Below, piece after piece: positions 19,046 to 27,547 of a DNA stretch of 64,000 bases; positions within the stretch are counted from its first letter, which is position 1; each line of letters starts with the position of its first letter. The stretch spans positions 429,985 to 493,984 of the forward strand of contig JAZKBU010000007.1 of assembly GCA_040388375.1 (NCBI GenBank). The letters are read 5' to 3'. The notes under the pieces were generated by a model. The model ran no database searches. It saw only the letters and a program-made list of their open reading frames with translations, and was not told the origin of the DNA. A program made the translations under genes and the position numbers. The DNA is from Bacteroidota bacterium (lineage in GTDB: Bacteria > Bacteroidota > Bacteroidia > UKL13-3).

Positions 19046-20056
19046 ATGAATACAAAAATAAAATTTGCCATACTAGGCTTCGGGCATATAGGTAAGCGAC
19101 ATGCCGATATGATACTAAGACACACAGAAGCAGAGTTAGTGGCAATTGTCGATACTCATTTAAACATAGATTCCAACACCTATCAGGTACCAACATTCAA
19201 TACACTTGACCAATTAATAAATGCCAATATACCTGTTGACATAGTTTGTATAGCAACACCCAATTACCTGCATTGCCAACAAGCCATACAAGCTTTACAA
19301 AACAACTGGCATGTAGTTATTGAAAAACCAATGGGGCTTTCAAGTCAGGAGTGTCAGCAAGTTATTGATACCGCTGCAGCCAACAACAAAATGGTTTTTT
19401 GTGTTATGCAGAACAGATATTCCCCACCCTCAGCTTGGTTAAAAGAAGTTATCAATCAAAACCTGCTTGGTGATATTTACCATGTACAAATTAATTGTTA
19501 CTGGAACCGCGATGAAAAATACTATGCCCAATCAAACTGGAAAGGAAAAAAAGAATTAGATGGTGGAACCCTCTTCACACAGTTTAGTCATTTTGTTGAT
19601 ACCATGTATTGGTTATTTGGCGAAATAAAAAACATTACTGGAAAACAATACAATTTCAACCACCAAAATAGTATAGAGTTTGAAGACAGCGGCTTTATTC
19701 AGTTTGAAATAAACAATGGCGGAACAGGAAGCATTAACTATAGCACCAGTGTTTTCAATAAAAACCTCGAAAGCAGCATAACCATAATAGGGCAAAACGG
19801 TTCCGTAAAAATTGGCGGACAATACATGGATGAAGTATTGGTTTGCAACATAAAAGATTACCAAATGCCCCAATTACCAAAAACCAACCCGGCTAACGAT
19901 TACGGTTCGTACAAAGGCAGTGCTGCCAACCACGAGTATGTAATACAAAACGTAATAGAAGTTTTACAGGGCAAAGCCAATATAAAAACTACCGCTACCG
20001 AAGGTTTAAAAGTGGTAGAAACCATTGAGCATATTTATAAAGCTTTGCATAATTAA
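19046..20056 (+). CDS. Gfo/Idh/MocA oxidoreductase, WlbA/WbpB-like
   Basis: A 336-residue NAD-dependent oxidoreductase. The Rossmann motif AILGFGHIGKRHADM is at residues 8-22 and the family signature VVIEKPMGLS at about 90-99. WlbA/WbpB proteins oxidise C3 of UDP-GlcNAcA before amination. The assignment rests on context: WlbB-like and WlbC-like genes follow at 21600 and 22175, with a helicase between. The UDP-GlcNAc 6-dehydrogenase that would supply UDP-GlcNAcA is not in the window. It could also act on a different nucleotide sugar. Confidence 0.8.
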   Translation: MNTKIKFAILGFGHIGKRHADMILRHTEAELVAIVDTHLNIDSNTYQVPTFNTLDQLINANIPVDIVCIATPNYLHCQQAIQALQNNWHVVIEKPMGLSSQECQQVIDTAAANNKMVFCVMQNRYSPPSAWLKEVINQNLLGDIYHVQINCYWNRDEKYYAQSNWKGKKELDGGTLFTQFSHFVDTMYWLFGEIKNITGKQYNFNHQNSIEFEDSGFIQFEINNGGTGSINYSTSVFNKNLESSITIIGQNGSVKIGGQYMDEVLVCNIKDYQMPQLPKTNPANDYGSYKGSAANHEYVIQNVIEVLQGKANIKTTATEGLKVVETIEHIYKALHN

Positions 20057-20169
20057 CCCGTAAAGCAACAACACAAAACAACCCACAATAAGCGGAACAT
20101 ATAGTAAAACCTAGATTAATGCTTTATATAAGCTATCTTCCGCAAATTATTATTTTATAAACTTAACAC

Positions 20170-21504
20170 ATGTCATTTAAAGATCTAAACCTTATCGAGC
20201 CTATTTTAAAAGCGTTAAACGATGAAGGTTATACAACTCCAACACCTATTCAAGAACAATCAATACCTATCGTATTACAACGAAAAGACCTATTAGGTTG
20301 CGCACAAACAGGAACAGGAAAAACGGCAGCATTTGCCATACCCATATTACAAATACTTAACCAGGAACAAACCGAACAAAAAGGACAAAGGGCTATAAAA
20401 GCTTTAATTTTAACCCCTACCCGTGAACTGGCTATACAAATAGAAGAAAGTTTTAACGCTTATGGAAAATATTGTGGCTTAAAAAACCTGGTTATTTTTG
20501 GAGGCGTTTCACAACACAGTCAAACAGAAGCTCTGAAAAGAGGTGTTGATATATTAGTAGCTACACCGGGTCGTTTACTCGACTTAATGAACCAGAAATA
20601 TGTTCATTTAAACAACATCAAAATGTTTGTTTTAGATGAAGCCGACCGTATGTTGGACATGGGTTTTATTAACGATATTAAAAAAATATTACCCAAATTG
20701 CCACCTAAAAAACAAACCCTGTTTTTTTCGGCAACCATGCCACCTGAAATTCAAAAATTAGCCAATACCATTTTAGTAAACCCTTCAAAAGTTGAAGTAA
20801 CACCCGTTTCATCAACAGCCGAAAAAATTGAACAATCAGTTTACTTTATTGATAGAGGAAACAAGAAAAATTTGTTAGCCCTTTTACTCAAAGACCCTGC
20901 TATAAAAAGCGTATTGGTATTTACACGTACCAAACATGGTGCAGATAAAGTAGTAAAAGAACTGGCTAAAATAAATGTGAAAGCTGAAGCCATACATGGC
21001 AATAAATCGCAGAATGCACGCCAACGCGCATTAACCAATTTTAAAGCAGGACACACACGCGTACTTTTAGCTACCGATATAGCAGCAAGAGGTATTGATG
21101 TGGATCACCTTTCACATGTAATTAATTTTGAACTACCTAATATAGCCGAAACATACGTGCATAGAATTGGGCGTACAGGTCGTGCAGGTGCAAGCGGTAT
21201 AGCTATTTCATTTTGCGATGCAGAAGAAAAAGAATACCTGAGAGATATTCAGAAATTAATAGGTAAAACAATTCCTGTAATTGACGAACATCCTTATCCG
21301 TTAATGGATCATAACCCACCATCAACCAAAGACAATCAACGTGGTGGACGCGGTGGCGACAGAAGACAAGGCAATGCCCCTAAAAAAGAAAATGCCGGTG
21401 CAAAACACCAAGCAAAACCGGTACAGTCAAAAACCAGTGCAGCACCTAAGAAAAATTTCAACCGGAATTTCAATAAGCCAAAGCCGCAACCAAAAGCAAA
21501 CTAA
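20170..21504 (+). CDS. rhlE: DEAD-box ATP-dependent RNA helicase, RhlE-like
   Basis: A 444-residue DEAD-box helicase with all standard motifs: Q motif [10 protein letters not shown], motif [27 protein letters not shown], motif [31 protein letters not shown] and [10 protein letters not shown]. The last 70 residues are a basic, Gly/Gln/Lys/Asn-rich tail typical of RhlE, which binds RNA. It remodels structured RNA in ribosome assembly or RNA decay. It sits between polysaccharide genes with its own AT-rich terminator, and looks unrelated to the glycan pathway. Confidence 0.9.
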   Translation: MSFKDLNLIEPILKALNDEGYTTPTPIQEQSIPIVLQRKDLLGCAQTGTGKTAAFAIPILQILNQEQTEQKGQRAIKALILTPTRELAIQIEESFNAYGKYCGLKNLVIFGGVSQHSQTEALKRGVDILVATPGRLLDLMNQKYVHLNNIKMFVLDEADRMLDMGFINDIKKILPKLPPKKQTLFFSATMPPEIQKLANTILVNPSKVEVTPVSSTAEKIEQSVYFIDRGNKKNLLALLLKDPAIKSVLVFTRTKHGADKVVKELAKINVKAEAIHGNKSQNARQRALTNFKAGHTRVLLATDIAARGIDVDHLSHVINFELPNIAETYVHRIGRTGRAGASGIAISFCDAEEKEYLRDIQKLIGKTIPVIDEHPYPLMDHNPPSTKDNQRGGRGGDRRQGNAPKKENAGAKHQAKPVQSKTSAAPKKNFNRNFNKPKPQPKAN

Positions 21505-21510
21505 TTTTTT

Positions 21511-21546
21511 AAATAAAGTATTATTGTAAGCAGTAATACTTTATTT
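21511..21546 (+). terminator. Terminator-like hairpin after the helicase gene
   Basis: A 13-base perfect inverted repeat (AAATAAAGTATTA at 21511-21523, TAATACTTTATTT at 21534-21546) with a 10-base loop starts 7 bases after the helicase stop. The stem is very AT-rich but long, and T-rich sequence lies on both sides. It would insulate the helicase message from the acetyltransferase gene. Confidence 0.6.
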
Positions 21547-21599
21547 TCATTTAGACTATAAATAGATTTAACTCGTTATCCATTAAATTTATCAGAATA

Positions 21600-22175
21600 A
21601 TGACAAACTTTTTTGCCCATCAAAGCGCAGTTATTGATGAACCTTGCGAAATAGGAAATGATGTTAAAATCTGGCATTTCAGTCATATCATGTCAGGCGC
21701 TGTTATTGGTGCTAAATGCAATATTGGGCAAAACGTATTTATAGCCAACCACGTTAAACTAGGCGAACAGGTAAAAATACAAAACAATGTTTCCGTATAT
21801 GCCGGTGTGGAATGCGAAGACGATGTTTTTTTAGGCCCATCCATGGTGTTTACCAATGTAATTAACCCAAGGAGCCATGTTAACAGGCAAAATAATTACA
21901 CCAAAACTTTGGTAAAAAAAGGAGCAAGCATTGGAGCTAATGCTACCATTATTTGTGGAAATACCATAGGCGAATATGCTTTAATTGGAGCAGGGGCAGT
22001 TATTACAAAATCAGTACCCGCTTATGCTTTAATGGTTGGTAACCCAGCCAAACAAATAGGCTGGGTAAGTGAATATGGCCATAACTTACAATTTGATACA
22101 GCAGGCAAAGCCATTTGTACCGAAACACAACAAGAATACATATTAGCAAATAATAGCGTAACAAGAGTAAAATAA
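21600..22175 (+). CDS. Hexapeptide-repeat N-acetyltransferase, WlbB/WbpD-like
   Basis: A 191-residue left-handed beta-helix acyltransferase. Imperfect hexapeptides run from about residue 12 to 145 (VIGAKCNIGQNVFIANHV, SIGANATIICGNTIG, LIGAGAVITKSVPAYALMVGNPAKQIGW). The order and ending agree with WlbB/WbpD, which acetylates the 3-amino group of UDP-GlcNAc3NA. Acetyl-CoA would be the donor. The stop shares a base with the start of the aminotransferase gene (TAATG), so the two are translated together, as expected for consecutive pathway steps. Confidence 0.85.
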   Translation: MTNFFAHQSAVIDEPCEIGNDVKIWHFSHIMSGAVIGAKCNIGQNVFIANHVKLGEQVKIQNNVSVYAGVECEDDVFLGPSMVFTNVINPRSHVNRQNNYTKTLVKKGASIGANATIICGNTIGEYALIGAGAVITKSVPAYALMVGNPAKQIGWVSEYGHNLQFDTAGKAICTETQQEYILANNSVTRVK

Positions 22176-23317
22176 TGAGCGTTACTATTCCAATGGTTGA
22201 CCTCAAAGGTCAGTATGAAAAAATTAAAACCGAAATCAATAACGGTATCAATGAAGTAATAGAATCAAGTACATTCATTAAAGGGCCAAAAGTAAAAGAG
22301 TTTGAAAACCAACTGTCACAATACCTTAATATAAAACAAGTAATAGCCTGTGCCAATGGTACCGATGCTTTACAAATAGCCTTAATGGCGCTTCAGTTAC
22401 AACCAGGCGATGAAGTAATAATTCCTTGCTTTACTTACATAGCCACAGCCGAAGTAATAGCATTATTGGGTTTAAAACCCATATTGATTGATGTAGAAGC
22501 CAACTACTTTTGTATAGACCCGCAACTAATCGAATCGAAAATAACAAACAAAACAAAAGCAATAGTACCCGTTCACTTATTTGGCCAGTGCGCCAACATG
22601 AACCAGATTATAGCTATTGCAAACAAACACAATATATATGTAATTGAAGATACTGCACAAGCCATAGGTGCTGGTTATATATTAGAAAACAATACGCAAC
22701 AAACAAGTGCAGGAGGTATTGGTGTAATTGGCACCACTTCATTTTTCCCGTCAAAAAACTTAGGTTGTTATGGAGATGGAGGCGCCTTGTTTACCAACGA
22801 TGAAAAACTAGCCAGGCAAATCAGGATGATATGCAATCATGGACAAGAAAAACAATATGTACATGATATAATAGGCGTTAACTCCCGTTTAGATAGTATA
22901 CAGGCAGCAGTATTATTAGCCAAGCTTCCACATTTAAACACATACGCTCAGGCACGCAATCAGGTAGCCAACTGGTACGATGAATTGTTAAGCGGAAACG
23001 AACATATTATTATACCCAAACGTGACCAAAACTCAACACACGTATTTAACCAATACACCATTCAACTAGAAGGTGTAAATAGAGATAGCATCAAAAAACA
23101 CTTAACAGAGAACAATATTGCCAGCGCTGTTTATTATCCGCACACCGTATACCAGCAAAAAGCATTTAGTGACTTAGGCTACCAAGCAGGCGATTTTCCA
23201 GTAGCAGAAAAATTAACAGAAACCGTTTTGTCGTTACCCATGCATACCGAAATGACACAAGAAACAGCCACCTATATTGCAAAAGAAGTATTAGCGGCTA
23301 TCAATAAACACAAATAA
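22175..23317 (+). CDS. DegT/DnrJ/EryC1 aminotransferase, WlbC/WbpE-like
   Basis: A 380-residue PLP enzyme of the sugar aminotransferase family. Landmarks are the N-terminal IPMVDLKGQYEKI, ACANGTDALQIAL, EDTAQAIGA and the Schiff-base Lys in FFPSKNLGCYGDGGAL. The VDLKGQY start and the SKNLG lysine block are typical of WbpE/WlbC, which aminate C3 of the UDP-3-keto-GlcNAcA made by WbpB/WlbA. The coupling to the WlbB-like gene supports this. It is only distantly similar to the PglE-like aminotransferase at 17782. Confidence 0.87.
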   Translation: MSVTIPMVDLKGQYEKIKTEINNGINEVIESSTFIKGPKVKEFENQLSQYLNIKQVIACANGTDALQIALMALQLQPGDEVIIPCFTYIATAEVIALLGLKPILIDVEANYFCIDPQLIESKITNKTKAIVPVHLFGQCANMNQIIAIANKHNIYVIEDTAQAIGAGYILENNTQQTSAGGIGVIGTTSFFPSKNLGCYGDGGALFTNDEKLARQIRMICNHGQEKQYVHDIIGVNSRLDSIQAAVLLAKLPHLNTYAQARNQVANWYDELLSGNEHIIIPKRDQNSTHVFNQYTIQLEGVNRDSIKKHLTENNIASAVYYPHTVYQQKAFSDLGYQAGDFPVAEKLTETVLSLPMHTEMTQETATYIAKEVLAAINKHK

Positions 23318-23323
23318 GCAATC

Positions 23324-23842
23324 ATGTTTAAAAACAATAAAGCCATTAAGTTTATAGTCATTTTTGTAATAAGCTATTTACTGCTTAATGGGCTTTATCA
23401 ATTAATATTATGGGCTTACAACCCACAAGTTGATTTATTTACACATTATACTACCACTTCCCTTTGCGCTATTTTCAACGACTTTAGTTATGTACCCAGC
23501 CACTACCAAATTGGTTATGTGCTCTCCTATAAACAACAAAAAATTATAAATATAACTGAGGGCTGTAATGCTATTGCCATTGTAATTACACTACTCAGTT
23601 TTTGTATAGCCTATACCAGTAAAATAAAAAACTACCTGCTATTTATACCCATTGCATTAAGCCTTGTATATATCATGAACCAGCTACGAATTTACTGGCT
23701 CGTATTAATCAAAGTACATTACCCAAACTTCTTTTCATTTTTCCATGTTTACATTTTCCCTGCTATTTTATATTTAGTTGCATTTGGGTTAATGGTTATA
23801 TGGATTAAATTTTTTGTTGACAAAGAGCTAAAAGAAAACTAA
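23324..23842 (+). CDS. xrtF: Exosortase family protein XrtF
   Basis: A 172-residue multi-spanning membrane protein with the exosortase catalytic triad: Cys81 in ITEGCNAIAI, Arg122 in MNQLRIYW, and His141 in FFHVYIFP. Four or five hydrophobic segments surround these residues. Exosortases cleave a C-terminal sorting signal and attach the protein to the envelope; XrtF is the small type found with an associated protein in Flavobacteria. The partner follows after 1 base. No protein with an evident C-terminal sorting helix was seen in this window, so the substrate is unknown. Confidence 0.85.
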   Translation: MFKNNKAIKFIVIFVISYLLLNGLYQLILWAYNPQVDLFTHYTTTSLCAIFNDFSYVPSHYQIGYVLSYKQQKIINITEGCNAIAIVITLLSFCIAYTSKIKNYLLFIPIALSLVYIMNQLRIYWLVLIKVHYPNFFSFFHVYIFPAILYLVAFGLMVIWIKFFVDKELKEN

Positions 23843-23843
23843 C

Positions 23844-24248
23844 ATGAGTGTTAAAACTTCCATGGCATGGCTTATTGGTTTATTCATACTGAACTTTGCA
23901 TTACAAAATGTAAATTTTATAACACTAAACTGGAATAGCTGTAGTTACTATACCTACAACCCTGTCTGTGCAAACCCCATAAGTTTTATACTCAATAAAA
24001 TTTTACGTTTACTCCTAAATGCCTACTGCATATACATCGCCATTCAACTTTATAATTATCGTTTTAACAAAAAGCAAACCTTGCTTACAGCAAGTATTGT
24101 AGCATTCTTATTTATTATCGATTTAGCTTTTTGTTTTTCAAACAATCAACTACTCATAAACTTCCATAAAGTTTTAAATCCACTTTTGTATAGCCCTTTA
24201 ATAGCAATGGTATTACTTGCTTATTATTTCAGCAAACAATTAAAATAA
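23844..24248 (+). CDS. Exosortase F system-associated membrane protein
   Basis: A 134-residue membrane protein with four predicted helices (the first, LIGLFILNFALQNVNF, starts near residue 10; the last is PLIAMVLLAYYF). Length, topology and position one base after xrtF match the family described as exosortase F system-associated protein. Its biochemical role is unknown; tight linkage suggests it forms a complex with XrtF or matures the same substrate. Confidence 0.72.
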   Translation: MSVKTSMAWLIGLFILNFALQNVNFITLNWNSCSYYTYNPVCANPISFILNKILRLLLNAYCIYIAIQLYNYRFNKKQTLLTASIVAFLFIIDLAFCFSNNQLLINFHKVLNPLLYSPLIAMVLLAYYFSKQLK

Positions 24249-24254
24249 CAAATT

Positions 24255-25952
24255 ATGCTCACTATTTTAGCAACATGGTTACTGTTATTTATAATTAATT
24301 ATTTACTCGGTTACCTTGTTAAATATACCCTCAAGTTCCAGGTAGGTTTCGGCTTACAAACCCTGTTCGGCTTAATCCTAACATCCGTTATTTGTGGTTG
24401 TGCGGCCTTTTTTATTCCCATTAACCAAACCCTTTTATATGCTATTATTTTGCTAGCCTTATCCGTTGGATTGGTATTTTTTAAAAACATTATCAGCGAG
24501 TGTAAAGCACAATTAAGCACTATAAACAATACCACCAGCTGGAGTATTATAATAACAGCAGCTATTTGTTTAGCAGCTTACTCAAGCGGTTATTCCAAAA
24601 TAAACGATGACGGTTTGTACTACATCCAAACAGGCATGTGGCTTAACAAATATGGGTTTGTTCATGGTTTATCAAATTTACATGTTACACTTGGCCTATG
24701 CTCATCGTGGCATATATTACAAGCTGTATTTTCATTTAGCAGCCAAATTCATTTAAACGATTTAAATGGTTTTATACTGCTCATATACCTTTTTTATATC
24801 CTTGAAAACTATCAGACAAACACCAACAAAATATTTTCATTACTACAACTAACCGTAATATTTATTTTAAGTATACCCTTTTTAAGTGCACCCAACCCCG
24901 ACTGGGCAGTTATTGTAATTAGCGCCATAACCTTCGATTTATTTTACAACAAAATCAATAAACAATATCTACCCATCACCCTTATACTAACTGCTTTTGC
25001 CCTAAGTATAAAATTTTCAGCCATCGCATTAATCATACTTGGCTTGTATTGCCTTTACAATAGCATACAACAAAGCAGTTTAAAAAAAATAGCTCTAAGC
25101 CTATTCTTCGCCTTTATTATTGTATCCTTACTCATTACTAAAAATATATACCAAACAGGTTACCCCGTTTACCCATACAAACCGTTAGCTATTACCCAAC
25201 TCGACTATACAACTCCGCAAGAAATAGTCAGCTACTACTCAAACGGAATAAAAACATGGGCCATATCCGATAAATTTAAACCCAACGATGTGGCCGAAGT
25301 AAACAACATTAACAATTGGAGTTATATAAAAGCACTCATAAGTCGAGGAGGCATAAAAGGGTTTATCAATATTTTAATCCTGCTGATTGCCCTTTTAACC
25401 AGCGGCATTTTGCTTCTCCAACAAATAAAAAAGTATAACAGCAAACCTATATCAATACTCCATTTTGTTAATATAATAAGTATCTTAATTTGGCTGATTA
25501 TAGCTCCACAATACCGTTTTGCATTACCCATGCTGCTTTTTTATATAGCCTGGATTGGTGAGTTTATAATAAACAAATACCTACCCCAATTAATTACTTT
25601 ATTAAAACCACAATGGTTGCTATTCCCCACTGCTATTATGCTTATAATAACACTGGTCGGATTTGATTTAGGAGGAAACGATACCAGTAAATACATTGGG
25701 AAAATAGAAAAACTAAGCATGGCACACCTGTTAAAACCAATGCCACAATACCCGTTTCAGTATGATACTTTAGTTATAGATAAGCAACAATATTATTATA
25801 CCCATAACAATAGATACTGTTGGGATGCCCCCTTGCCTTGTTTACCCGAATCGTACGAGCGTATGATAAGAACAAACTTTAATTACACCTTACAACCACG
25901 AAGTAATAACGTTACCGATGGTTTTAAATACGTAAGCATACCCAATAATTAA
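24255..25952 (+). CDS. Polytopic membrane protein, LIC_10190/DUF8201-like
   Basis: A 565-residue protein with about a dozen hydrophobic segments. The block NDDGLYYIQTGMWLNKYG, followed by FVHGLSNLHVTLGLCSSWHI, fits the LIC_10190 family of membrane proteins found in polysaccharide loci of Leptospira and Bacteroidota. The family resembles GT-C enzymes and glycan polymerases in topology, so it may be a polymerase or a lipid-linked sugar transferase. No Wzx or classical Wzy was recognised in the window, which makes this the main candidate for the chain-building membrane step. The family match is from memory of the motif, not a search. Confidence 0.6.
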   Translation: MLTILATWLLLFIINYLLGYLVKYTLKFQVGFGLQTLFGLILTSVICGCAAFFIPINQTLLYAIILLALSVGLVFFKNIISECKAQLSTINNTTSWSIIITAAICLAAYSSGYSKINDDGLYYIQTGMWLNKYGFVHGLSNLHVTLGLCSSWHILQAVFSFSSQIHLNDLNGFILLIYLFYILENYQTNTNKIFSLLQLTVIFILSIPFLSAPNPDWAVIVISAITFDLFYNKINKQYLPITLILTAFALSIKFSAIALIILGLYCLYNSIQQSSLKKIALSLFFAFIIVSLLITKNIYQTGYPVYPYKPLAITQLDYTTPQEIVSYYSNGIKTWAISDKFKPNDVAEVNNINNWSYIKALISRGGIKGFINILILLIALLTSGILLLQQIKKYNSKPISILHFVNIISILIWLIIAPQYRFALPMLLFYIAWIGEFIINKYLPQLITLLKPQWLLFPTAIMLIITLVGFDLGGNDTSKYIGKIEKLSMAHLLKPMPQYPFQYDTLVIDKQQYYYTHNNRYCWDAPLPCLPESYERMIRTNFNYTLQPRSNNVTDGFKYVSIPNN

Positions 25953-26019
25953 TTCTGAAAAGAAAAGAATTAGAAACCTATATTTGCCCAAAGCCATCCA
26001 TTTTTAAATATACTCGTTT

Positions 26020-26772
26020 TTGAAAATTTCAATTATTACAGTTGTTTTTAATAGTAAAGAAACCATTGAACAAACCATTCAATCGGTGCTGTCGCAATCC
26101 TATAAAAACATTGAATACATTATAATTGATGCACAATCTACTGATGGCACTATTGATATTATAGAACAGTACAAAGATAAAATTGCACATATAGTTTCAG
26201 AACCCGACAGCGGATTTTATGAGGGTTTAAACAAAGGCATTAAACTAGCCACTGGTGATGTAATAGGTATTTTAAATGCCGATGATCGATTTGCTGACGA
26301 AACAATAATCAGCCAGATAGCCAAACAGTTCAATGCACATCCAAACATTAATTCTATCATTGGCGATATAGCTTTTGCTGATTCAAGCAATAAAATTTCA
26401 CGTTATTATTCAGGTGAAAAATTTACAGCCAACAGCTTTAAATGGGGCTTTATGCCACCACACCCTTCCTTCTATTGCAAAAGAAGTTTATTCCAAAAAT
26501 TAGGCTATTACAATACTAACTATAAAATAGCCGGGGACTTTGAACTGATGCTTCGTTTTATTTGGAAACATAAAATTACCTTCCATTATTTACCACTGTT
26601 AATGGTTTATATGCGCAAAGGGGGTAAAAGCACAAGCACCATATTTACCAGCTTTTTTGTTATCAATCCCGAAGTGTACAATGCTTGTAAAATAAATAAC
26701 TTACAAACAAGCTATTTCAATATATACATGAAATACTTTTTAAAAATAGGGCAATTTTTCAAACAAAAATAA
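26020..26772 (+). CDS. Glycosyltransferase family 2
   Basis: A 250-residue GT-A inverting glycosyltransferase. The N-terminal ISIITVVFNSKETI and EYIIIDAQSTDGTIDI are the nucleotide-binding part, GILNADDRF contains the metal-binding Asp residues, and FMPPHPSFYCKRSLF followed by AGDFELMLRF is the acceptor side. These features match the WcaA/colanic-acid type. It begins at a TTG directly before the first beta strand; no ATG gives an intact N-terminus. A 67-base gap separates it from the membrane protein gene upstream. Confidence 0.88.
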   Translation: MKISIITVVFNSKETIEQTIQSVLSQSYKNIEYIIIDAQSTDGTIDIIEQYKDKIAHIVSEPDSGFYEGLNKGIKLATGDVIGILNADDRFADETIISQIAKQFNAHPNINSIIGDIAFADSSNKISRYYSGEKFTANSFKWGFMPPHPSFYCKRSLFQKLGYYNTNYKIAGDFELMLRFIWKHKITFHYLPLLMVYMRKGGKSTSTIFTSFFVINPEVYNACKINNLQTSYFNIYMKYFLKIGQFFKQK

Positions 26773-26781
26773 ATTGTAATA

Positions 26782-27546
26782 ATGCTTACCAGGGTTATCA
26801 TCAAAAAAATATTTACCACACTCATCTACCCTACTTCACTATTAGCATTAGTTAGTATTTGGTTCGTTTATTTATTGATAAAAGGAAAACCAACCAAATG
26901 GCCTAAGTATATTTTTATTGGCTTGTTCATAAGTACTCTACTCGTAACATCACAGCCCCTCAGTTCCATATTTATTAATAGTTTGGAAAACGATTATGAG
27001 TGCTTAACAGATTCAAACAAAATAAACGAAGCACAATACATTGTAGTATTAGGAGGCGGTTACTCCAAAGAAGAAAATATACCAGCCACAAGCCAGTTAA
27101 ATAGTTCATCATTAGCCCGCTTAATAGAAGGTATGCGTTTAAAGAGAATAAATACCAGCGCTACCCTTATATTTTCAGGAGGTAATAATGACCACGATAA
27201 CAAAGAAAGTGAAGCCGAAATTTACCAATTAGCGTACAAAACCATTAGCAATGATACAAGCTGGCAAATACTAAGTGAACGCCCGCACAATACCCGTTCA
27301 GAAGCCGATGAAACATTTAAACTAATTGGCAACAAACCCATAATTATAGTTACCACAGCCTGGCACATGCCACGTGCCATGTACTTGTTTAAGCAAGCCG
27401 GTTGTAATGCCATTGCAGCGCCTTGCGACTATTTAGCCAAAGAAATACATTATATACCCGATTTACCCAATAGCAATTCCATCAAACAATTCGAAATGGC
27501 ATTTCATGAATATATTGGTATTGCAGCCTATAAATTATTAGACTAA
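26782..27546 (+). CDS. YdcF/ElyC-family membrane protein (DUF218)
   Basis: A 254-residue protein with two N-terminal membrane helices (ALVSIWFVYLLI, IFIGLFISTLLV) and a DUF218 domain. The domain shows YIVVLGGGY, LIFSGGNN, ERPHNTRSEADET and TTAWHMPRAMYLF. E. coli relatives SanA and ElyC affect envelope integrity and undecaprenyl-linked intermediates, which suits its position at the end of a glycan locus, but the reaction is unknown. Only 1 base separates it from the ABC exporter gene. Confidence 0.82.
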   Translation: MLTRVIIKKIFTTLIYPTSLLALVSIWFVYLLIKGKPTKWPKYIFIGLFISTLLVTSQPLSSIFINSLENDYECLTDSNKINEAQYIVVLGGGYSKEENIPATSQLNSSSLARLIEGMRLKRINTSATLIFSGGNNDHDNKESEAEIYQLAYKTISNDTSWQILSERPHNTRSEADETFKLIGNKPIIIVTTAWHMPRAMYLFKQAGCNAIAAPCDYLAKEIHYIPDLPNSNSIKQFEMAFHEYIGIAAYKLLD

Positions 27547-27547
27547 G

